Of a stretch of DNA of 36,102 bases, positions 30,258 through 36,102 are shown piece by piece. The notes beneath the pieces are model-generated. The model was not told the DNA's origin. It did no database searches and saw nothing but the letters and a program-made list of their open reading frames with translations. Source of the DNA: Porticoccaceae bacterium. GTDB taxonomy: Bacteria > Pseudomonadota > Gammaproteobacteria > Pseudomonadales > Porticoccaceae. The DNA is taken from positions 1 to 36,102 of the forward strand of contig JAPKEJ010000024.1 of NCBI GenBank assembly GCA_028822155.1, read 5' to 3'. Position 1 is the stretch's first letter; each line of letters opens with the position of its first letter. The translations under genes were made by a program, and so were the position numbers.

Positions 30258-32057
30258 TTAAATGCCTATAAATTGATCAGCAGTAAGGTCATAGCACGTG
30301 CTATCAAGGCCTGCGACAAGCTCTAAGTTAGGTTTGATTTTAGGCAACTCGTAACGAAAAAAGAAGCCTGTAGCTGCGAGCTTTCCATCATAGAATGCCG
30401 TATCGCTAGCATTGCCATCTAACTTACCCTCGGCGGCAGCAATGGCCTGTTTAAGCCACATCCATGCCACAACTAAATGCCCCATAGAATCGAGAAAAAT
30501 AGTTGCATTAGCCAGAGCCAAAGCTGGGTCATCGGCTTTAGTAACTGCGGAAATAGTTTGCTCGACATCACTCAGTGAATTCTCAAGCTGACCACAGTAA
30601 TTGATAAGCTCGGGATGCTTAGATGCAACGCCCATCGTCGACTCCATCTCCTCGCGTAAAATGGCTACGGCTGCTCCATCATGCATACGCACTTTGCGCC
30701 CCAAGATGTCGATACCTTGAATCCCCCACGTGCCCTCATGAATATGGTTCAACCGATTATCACGGTAAAGTCGTTCGACCGGATACTCTCGTGTATAGCC
30801 ATAACCGCCCAGCACTTGGATAGCCAATTTATTCGCCTCAAGACAGTATTCTGATGGCCATGATTTACATATTGGGGTTAACAAATCGAGTAATAAGTCC
30901 AACCGCTGAATTTGCTGTTTATCCTTGCTAGTTTTCTTCGTATCAATCATCTCAGCGCAGTAATACATCAGCGTCTGAGCGCCCTCAATAAAGGCTTTTT
31001 GGGTCATCAACATGCGTTTGATATCCGCATGTTCACTGATCATAATCTGTGGGTCTTCTGGATTACGATTGACTAGCGGGCGACCCTGAGGTCGATTCCG
31101 CGCATAGTCTAATGAATATAAATATCCACCAAGTGCTGTCATGACCGCAGACATACCCACTGAAATACGTGCTTCATTCATCATATGGAACATGTTCGCC
31201 AGGCCATGGTTTTCCTTTCCGACCAAATAGCCTATGGATTCACCTGACTCGCCAAAATTGAGCAGACAATTCGTTGCTCCGCGACAACCCATCTTATGGT
31301 TAAGACCGGCAAGCGCAATATTGTTAAAATCGCCTAGACTACCATCGTCATGGACGCGATTTTTGGGAACCAAAAATAGGGAAATACCCTTAACGCCAGG
31401 AGGAGAACCAGGAACTTTAGCCAGTACCATATGAATGATATTTTCGGTGATATCCTGCTCGCCACCGGATATCCACATTTTGGTTCCAGTGATCGAGTAC
31501 GAACCATCGACATTCAGGTCTGCCTTGGTTGTTATATCCGCAAGAGAGGAACCCGCTTGAGGCTCAGACAAACACATTGTGCCGAACGAATTCCCATCAA
31601 CTAAATCAGGTAAATATTTATTCTTCAGCTCTTCCGAACCACACACAGCAAGCATGTTGGCCACTCCCTGAGTCAAGAACAAGTATATGTGGGCAGGATT
31701 GTTGGCGCAGACAAACAGGCCATTGAGCGCCTGGTCTATCATCATCGGAAGCTGCATGCCCCCTATATCTGAGTCATAAGCTGAGGCGCAGAGGCCCGCT
31801 TCCTGATAAGCACTAATCGCACTTTTGAGTTCCGGAATCGTTTCAACTTTACCATCGACAAACTCTGGTTCATTCGCATCCAACTTAGCGGCACAAGTCA
31901 AAAACTCTTCTTCGGCAATGGTCTGGCATAGGTCCAGCATCGAATCCAAAGATTCACGGTCATAGTCACCATAACGTTCAGACTGAAGAATTTTCTCTAA
32001 ACCCAAAGTCTCGTACAGCACAAAATCGAGATCGCGGCGGTTTACAATCATTGACAT
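30258..32057 (-). CDS. Acyl-CoA dehydrogenase, large FadE/DmdC type (copy 2)
   Basis: A paralogue of the preceding dehydrogenase with the same domain order. It shares MCLSEPQAGSSLADITTKAD, GTKMWISGGEQDITENIIHM and the catalytic base E441 in HIHEGTWGIQGIDILGRK. The catalytic loop differs (HEGTWGIQG here, YEGTNGIQA in copy 1), so substrate range may differ. I place the start at ATG 32057 (MSMIVNRRDLDF, 599 residues) because AAAGAG lies about 8 nt ahead. The frame reaches a GTG at 32093, but the AAGG there overlaps the start codon. The 93-nt gap to the GGDEF gene contains an 8-bp inverted repeat overlapping a possible -10. Could act in fatty-acid beta-oxidation or a related acyl-CoA pathway. Confidence 0.92.
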   Translation of the reverse strand: MSMIVNRRDLDFVLYETLGLEKILQSERYGDYDRESLDSMLDLCQTIAEEEFLTCAAKLDANEPEFVDGKVETIPELKSAISAYQEAGLCASAYDSDIGGMQLPMMIDQALNGLFVCANNPAHIYLFLTQGVANMLAVCGSEELKNKYLPDLVDGNSFGTMCLSEPQAGSSLADITTKADLNVDGSYSITGTKMWISGGEQDITENIIHMVLAKVPGSPPGVKGISLFLVPKNRVHDDGSLGDFNNIALAGLNHKMGCRGATNCLLNFGESGESIGYLVGKENHGLANMFHMMNEARISVGMSAVMTALGGYLYSLDYARNRPQGRPLVNRNPEDPQIMISEHADIKRMLMTQKAFIEGAQTLMYYCAEMIDTKKTSKDKQQIQRLDLLLDLLTPICKSWPSEYCLEANKLAIQVLGGYGYTREYPVERLYRDNRLNHIHEGTWGIQGIDILGRKVRMHDGAAVAILREEMESTMGVASKHPELINYCGQLENSLSDVEQTISAVTKADDPALALANATIFLDSMGHLVVAWMWLKQAIAAAEGKLDGNASDTAFYDGKLAATGFFFRYELPKIKPNLELVAGLDSTCYDLTADQFIGI

Positions 32058-32118
32058 AGTTTTTTCTCTTTCATTAAAATTTTCGTCAGGCACCTTAGTC
32101 TACGCCCAAGTCAGCCAA

Positions 32119-32142
32119 TAGATGTCACTTATACGACATCTA
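32119..32142. promoter_or_regulatory. 8-bp inverted repeat overlapping a possible -10 of acyl-CoA dehydrogenase copy 2
   Basis: TAGATGTC (32119-32126) and GACATCTA (32135-32142) are perfect inverted repeats with an 8-nt spacer. The spacer contains TATAAG on the minus strand (32133-32128), a 5/6 -10 box pointing into the dehydrogenase gene. An operator fits the position; a terminator for the GGDEF gene ending at 32151 is the alternative, but no T-run follows. Confidence 0.4.
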
Positions 32143-32150
32143 ATCGAGTT

Positions 32151-33857
32151 TTAGCTTACATCGCTTGTTATTGATAAACCATAAGCACTCGACCCGGGAT
32201 CCTCAGAAATCATTGCAACTCGATTTCCTCCGCCTTTCTTGGCCCGATACAGTGCCTTATCCGCAGTCCTTATAGAATCCATCACAGAGATAGCGTCCAT
32301 ATCCGAACCACCCCTAATAGATGCGGCTCCAATAGAGGCTGTCACTTGAATATTAACTGCCTCTTCAATCTTATATTGCATCTGCGCAACACGACGCCTA
32401 ATGCGCTCTGCAACACCAAGAATTTGGCTGGACTCAACGTTGGTCAGAAGTAACACGAATTCATCTCCACCCCATCTTGCAATCCGGTCATGCTCACGAA
32501 ACCCTATCTGAGCGACCTCTGTCATTTTTTTCAACACAGTATCCCCTGCCAAATGACCATAGTTATCGTTAACCTCCCTAAAAAAGTCAACATTAAGTAT
32601 TAATGTCGCACAGGGCCGAGGCAACTCTGGCGACGAGATGAAGTTTGATGAGGCGTACGCCAAAAATGCCTTTCGAGACATAATCCCCGTCAAAAAATCC
32701 CTATTGCCAATATCGTTAAGTTCTAGCGACTCTCGACGCCTGGTAGCAGTCCAAACTGTTAGCCAATTAAACCCATACGCGCATATCACCCCAGCCAAAA
32801 TAGCAGCCGCTAACTCTACCCATCGATCGCGTGCACTTAAACGAATCGACGCAAGTATGCCCTCATAGTTCACTCGTAAAACCACTGGTACGGATTCGTT
32901 GATACCGCTGATCAGCTCTAGGCCGTCGGGCAATTGCGGCCATTCAAAAGCGGTTATATCAGAATTTTCGGGTGCTTTTCTGCCAAAAACATAAACAAAC
33001 TGCATCCAGCGCTCGGATATCCTTTCAGATGAAAGGTGAGCAACCGGCTCCAGAAAGTTTTTCCGCACCTCTGCGTCGCTCGGCAGAGGTACCCAATTAA
33101 ACTGCTCCGATCCCCCTCGAATCGACCAAACACCATCGACGGTATAAACATCTACCTCAGGTTGAAGAGACTTTATTGGCCAATTTGACGTGGCCGCAGC
33201 TACCCCTTTGCCGAAAACCTGACTCTTAAGATTGTAGATCAAGTACCCGTACCTTTTGCCTGAAATCGCTATGGGAGTAACAACTTGGTAGACCGGAGTG
33301 GCATCCAATACGGCAACACTCTTACCACTCAATGGAGCAACAGAATTTATCATAAATTGATTATCTGAAAGCTCAACTGCTTTAGTGAAGATCACGGTTT
33401 CAGACCAATCTTTGCGCTCCACCGAACGCAGCGGCAAGGCATCCTTTATCCCAGTATTGACTCGTATAATTTCTATCCCCGTAGCGTCAACAATATTTAT
33501 ATAATCGAACCTTGAATATGTTGCTAAGGCGTGACCAAAAATGGCAGTCACGTCATCGCCGGCCCTCTCCGTCCTTTGCTCCATAAATTGTATAACAACA
33601 GAGCTCTCGCGCAACTCAGCCGCATGTAATGCTGTCTCCACACCCTGTCGAGTGATGGAATTTATGGCAAGGTTTACCAGCGTTTGCTGGCGTTGACTAA
33701 GCTGTTGAACTGCAGTTTCTATTCGGTATTGCCAAGATGTAGACACCCCGACCACAAATATAAAGATCAATGAGACCATCTGCCACCAAAAAAAATAACG
33801 ATTAGAAAAATACTTTTTGCAGCTGGCACGAACACCAGCGAATATATTATTTTTCAA
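32151..33857 (-). CDS. Membrane sensor diguanylate cyclase (GGDEF), copy A
   Basis: 568 residues: a short cytoplasmic start, membrane segment at about 22-45 (WWQMVSLIFIFVVGVSTSW), a periplasmic Cache-like sensor region to about 345 (contains DYINIVDATGIEIIRVN and GKRYGYLIYNLKS), a second membrane segment (LAAAILAGVICAYGFNWLTV), then a GGDEF domain. GGDEF is at 463-467 (RWGGDEFVLLL), and the inhibitory site RxxD (REHD) is at 454-457. However, the usual DxD-FK motif reads NVDFFR: N422 replaces the first metal-binding aspartate and R427 the lysine, so cyclase activity may be reduced. The start is probably TTG 33857, since the same AGGAAGATT-TTG occurs in copy B and both proteins then align without gaps over the first 25 residues; a GTG at 33869 is also open. 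Confidence 0.9.
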   Translation of the reverse strand: MKNNIFAGVRASCKKYFSNRYFFWWQMVSLIFIFVVGVSTSWQYRIETAVQQLSQRQQTLVNLAINSITRQGVETALHAAELRESSVVIQFMEQRTERAGDDVTAIFGHALATYSRFDYINIVDATGIEIIRVNTGIKDALPLRSVERKDWSETVIFTKAVELSDNQFMINSVAPLSGKSVAVLDATPVYQVVTPIAISGKRYGYLIYNLKSQVFGKGVAAATSNWPIKSLQPEVDVYTVDGVWSIRGGSEQFNWVPLPSDAEVRKNFLEPVAHLSSERISERWMQFVYVFGRKAPENSDITAFEWPQLPDGLELISGINESVPVVLRVNYEGILASIRLSARDRWVELAAAILAGVICAYGFNWLTVWTATRRRESLELNDIGNRDFLTGIMSRKAFLAYASSNFISSPELPRPCATLILNVDFFREVNDNYGHLAGDTVLKKMTEVAQIGFREHDRIARWGGDEFVLLLTNVESSQILGVAERIRRRVAQMQYKIEEAVNIQVTASIGAASIRGGSDMDAISVMDSIRTADKALYRAKKGGGNRVAMISEDPGSSAYGLSITSDVS

Positions 33858-33960
33858 AATCTTCCTCACAAAATATTTTTCTTATTGAAAGCTCTAACTC
33901 AGTTAGGCCTCTTGACACACCGGTCGAATTACGGACTAAAAAGCGCGATTCAATGTGCAA

Positions 33961-34006
33961 AACGAATAATAACGAATAATAGTATGCGCAATAGCATAGA
34001 TGTAAA
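33961..34006 (-). promoter_or_regulatory. Possible promoter of GGDEF copy A with a 10-bp tandem repeat
   Basis: On the minus strand TTTACA (34006-34001), 16 nt and TACTAT (33984-33979), a moderate match. The -10 abuts a direct tandem repeat AACGAATAAT x2 at 33961-33980 (plus-strand reading). The remaining part of the 33858-34150 gap holds a GAGTAAA/TTTACTC hairpin (34106-34125) and the direct repeat listed separately; no gene is seen. Confidence 0.3.
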
Positions 34007-34092
34007 ACTTTATGGTAGGTCAAAGGAGAACTATTGCAGTATTGGTATCTTTCAATATGAAATACTACAGGTCGGAAAATAAATTTCAAATA

Positions 34093-34153
34093 TATTCATT
34101 ATCGTAGAGTAAAAATGAATTTACTCTGCTGATAAAGACGGTCGATTAATTCA
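34093..34153 (-). repeat. Direct repeat, copy 1: 3' flank and stop of GGDEF copy B
   Basis: This 61-nt stretch aligns without gaps to 36040-36100, with 46 identical positions by hand count. Both begin with TATTCATTATC, share TGCTGATAAAG and end ATTAATTCA, where TCA is the minus-strand TGA stop of the GGDEF gene. It marks the 3' boundary of a duplicated gene unit. Confidence 0.7.
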
Positions 34154-35812
34154 CAAAAGCTGCGCGGAATCTTCAGGATACATTGCGGCTTGATTCCCCC
34201 CATATTTTTTAGCCTGAAAAACAGCCTTATCCGCATTTGCTATAGAATCCATTGCAGAACCCTGTCTGGCAATTGTTGCCCCAATAGACACTGATACATG
34301 GACCCAACCCCCCGCACCAACATCATGCTGTATCTCCGCAACATGACTTCTAATGCGCTCAGCAATAGTAAGAATTTTCCAAGGTGGGACAGAGGTCAAG
34401 AGGATAACGAATTCATCACCCCCCCATCTTGCAATTCGGTCATGCTCGCGAAACCCTATCTGGAAAGCCGTTACCATTTCCTTGAGCACAGTATCACCAA
34501 CCAAATGACCATAGGTATCGTTTACTTCCTTGAATGAATCAATATCGAGCATCAATATCACGCTCGGCTGAGACAAATTGGGTAACACGCTGAAGTGTGA
34601 TAATGCATAGTCCAAAAATGCTTTTCGAGTCATAGCACCCGTTAAAAAATCACGGTTGGCGCTATCTTCAAGTTCTTGTTGCTTAAGACGCCTATTACCG
34701 ACCCAGCCAGACAGTTTAAGCCAAATCCAACGTACAACTAGCGCGCATATAGTCGCGCCAAAAACAACCGCCACTAACTCGAGCCATCGCTGGTGTTTAC
34801 TCAAATTAATCGAGTTAAGCATACCCTCATAATCTAGTCTCAACACCACGGGTGAGACCCTATTAGCAGAGCTCAGCAGCTCTTGGCCATCGCGAAACCG
34901 CCTAGGGTCATACACTGATAGCTCATCATCAATAACGGTCGATATCCCATACCTATCGACAAATTGCATCCGCCCGTCAGATATCATTACGGGTATAGGC
35001 TGAGTATCTCCTTGTCCAAACATTTCACGCTCTTTAGAATCACTGGGTAAAGGCTCCCACGCCCACTCAGGAGCTTCAAAACTGGCAGACCAAACTCCAC
35101 CGTTAGCAAAAATCTCTATTTCGCTCTTAGGTACGTCATTTAATAAAGCAGTCTTAATTTGATCAAATAAAAACGTCCCATCACAGTGGTAAATCAGGTA
35201 CCCATACCTTTTCCCTGAAACCACTATTGGCGTAATAATTTGGTAACCCGGCGTCACACTCTCCGTTACAAATTCTCTGCTATTGGAGGGAGTAATACCA
35301 GAGACCAACACTTGATTATCTAAAAGTCGAACCGCCTCTTGATAAGGCTCGCTTTGAGAGTAATCTTTATAGTTACTTTGCTGCTGCAGTAAAATACCCG
35401 CTGCAATACGATCAACTCGCGAAATTTCCTTGCCAGTAACATCGAGAATATGTATGTAATCATATAGCCCATGTGCTGAGAGGGCGTTCGAAAAAACTCG
35501 ATTCACATCACGTCTAAGCTCATCGGTTCTATCTACTACAAATTCTGTAATAAAAAAAGAATCTCTCATCTCTGAAGCATGCAAACCCACTTCCAGGCTC
35601 TCATCTTTAAAGCTATTAAACCCGTAAGTTACCATCAGTTGGTGACGGTTATTTATATGTTCAACTTTAGCATCTATTCGGTACTGCCACGAAGCAAACA
35701 ATCCCAGTATAGATGTAACGATAAATGAGACTATTAGCCACCACAATAGATAGCGACCGACAAAATACTTTTTGTCGCTGGGGCCAATGTCAGAGAGCGT
35801 CCTTTTTCTCAA
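34151..35812 (-). CDS. Membrane sensor diguanylate cyclase (GGDEF), copy B
   Basis: A 553-residue paralogue of copy A with the same layout: first membrane segment (WWLIVSFIVTSILGLFASWQ), periplasmic Cache-like region (DYIHILDVTGKEISRVD, GKRYGYLIYHCDG), second membrane segment (LVAVVFGATICALVVRWIWL) and a C-terminal GGDEF domain. Here the catalytic set is complete: DIDSFKEVND, GGDEF at 464-468 (RWGGDEFVILL) and the inhibitory RxxD site REHD nine residues before it. It should make cyclic di-GMP from GTP in response to an external signal. The start is TTG at 35812, with AGGA 5 nt upstream, conserved with copy A. No HD-GYP, EAL or partner regulator lies in the window. Confidence 0.93.
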   Translation of the reverse strand: MRKRTLSDIGPSDKKYFVGRYLLWWLIVSFIVTSILGLFASWQYRIDAKVEHINNRHQLMVTYGFNSFKDESLEVGLHASEMRDSFFITEFVVDRTDELRRDVNRVFSNALSAHGLYDYIHILDVTGKEISRVDRIAAGILLQQQSNYKDYSQSEPYQEAVRLLDNQVLVSGITPSNSREFVTESVTPGYQIITPIVVSGKRYGYLIYHCDGTFLFDQIKTALLNDVPKSEIEIFANGGVWSASFEAPEWAWEPLPSDSKEREMFGQGDTQPIPVMISDGRMQFVDRYGISTVIDDELSVYDPRRFRDGQELLSSANRVSPVVLRLDYEGMLNSINLSKHQRWLELVAVVFGATICALVVRWIWLKLSGWVGNRRLKQQELEDSANRDFLTGAMTRKAFLDYALSHFSVLPNLSQPSVILMLDIDSFKEVNDTYGHLVGDTVLKEMVTAFQIGFREHDRIARWGGDEFVILLTSVPPWKILTIAERIRSHVAEIQHDVGAGGWVHVSVSIGATIARQGSAMDSIANADKAVFQAKKYGGNQAAMYPEDSAQLL

Positions 35813-35931
35813 AATCTTCCTCGCTTACAGATCCAAACTTTGACTCAACCCACGCTCTGGATAACGCTAGCTGAAACACCCTGTCATGTAAGTTTTCTTA
35901 AGCACAAAATGACTGCATATATACAAATAAT

Positions 35932-35954
35932 ATGTATTATCGCATATAATACAT
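35932..35954. promoter_or_regulatory. Operator-like inverted repeat upstream of GGDEF copy B
   Basis: ATGTATTAT (35932-35940) and ATAATACAT (35946-35954) are perfect inverted repeats with a 5-nt spacer, about 120 nt before the TTG start. The arrangement fits a dimeric regulator site and includes -10-like sequences on both strands. AT-rich composition makes a chance occurrence more likely than usual. Confidence 0.35.
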
Positions 35955-36039
35955 TAATTATATTTTTAAAGGGATTAATAACAATAGATCGGTATGAGGG
36001 GGTTAAAGAGATTATAACAACATGAGATGTTTTAACATC

Positions 36040-36100
36040 TATTCATTATCAAATTTTAGAAATAGATTCTGCCTGCTGATAAAGTCGATCAATTAATTCA
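36040..36100 (-). repeat. Direct repeat, copy 2: predicted 3' flank of a third GGDEF gene
   Basis: Ungapped match to 34093-34153, the sequence that ends in the stop codon of GGDEF copy B. The equivalent minus-strand TGA falls at 36100-36098, two bases from the window edge. This predicts a further paralogue of the same orientation starting outside the window and ending here; only its stop would be visible. Confidence 0.6.
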
Positions 36101-36102
36101 CT

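Larger units (their letters stand above)
35813..36102. other. Upstream region of GGDEF copy B
   Basis: About 290 nt of AT-rich sequence with no convincing gene. It contains a 9-bp inverted repeat (35932-35954), an AGATGT-TTTA-ACATCT hairpin (36025-36040) and the second copy of the 61-nt direct repeat at the right edge. Confidence 0.6.

Noticed and set aside
33847-34089. 80-codon minus-strand frame between the GGDEF genes
   Set aside because: Overlaps the start of copy A in another frame, has an unnatural composition and no ribosome-binding site.

Overview
The window reads as core chromosome of an aerobic gammaproteobacterium of moderate GC, most like marine lineages such as SAR92, OM60 or Porticoccaceae (Cellvibrionales). 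That placement is an inference from the Pseudomonas-like order sdhCDAB-sucAB-lpdA-sucCD with a divergent gltA, plus MiaE, NfuA, a DUF2970 protein and a TolB/amidohydrolase fusion. I see no phage, transposon, CRISPR, tRNA or rRNA signal.

Layout. (1) Positions 1-11006, minus strand: one long TCA operon running sdhC, sdhD, sdhA, sdhB, sucA, sucB, lpdA, sucC, sucD; sucD runs off the left edge just before its stop. (2) 11007-11414: divergent promoter region serving sdhC (minus) and gltA (plus). (3) gltA (plus) converges, through a bidirectional terminator, on a secreted 1108-residue TolB-propeller/amidohydrolase protein (minus). (4) miaE (minus) is divergent from acnB (plus). (5) acnB converges on galM; the minus strand here reads nfuA, galT, galK, galM. 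(6) metH (plus) is divergent from nfuA and followed by a small DUF2970 membrane protein and a strong terminator. (7) Two large FadE/DmdC-type acyl-CoA dehydrogenases (minus), each apparently with its own promoter. (8) Two paralogous membrane-bound GGDEF diguanylate cyclases in tandem (minus), with sequence at the right edge that predicts a third copy just outside.

How it fits together. Citrate synthase, aconitase B, 2-oxoglutarate dehydrogenase (E1, E2, E3), succinyl-CoA synthetase and succinate dehydrogenase lie within 20 kb, so most of the oxidative TCA cycle is here; isocitrate dehydrogenase, fumarase and malate dehydrogenase are not. NfuA could serve the Fe-S enzymes (AcnB, SdhB). The acyl-CoA dehydrogenases would feed acetyl-CoA or propionyl-CoA into the cycle. 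The galTKM genes make a Leloir pathway that lacks a local galE.

Most of the window is well-understood metabolism. The parts most worth a second look are the tandem GGDEF array, in which one copy has substitutions at two catalytic positions, the TolB/amidohydrolase fusion with an unusual metal site, and several structured intergenic sequences (sdhB-sucA, lpdA-sucC, metH leader, GGDEF upstream region). Several starts were moved from the longest open frame on the basis of ribosome-binding sites and homologue N-termini; each case is stated in its entry.
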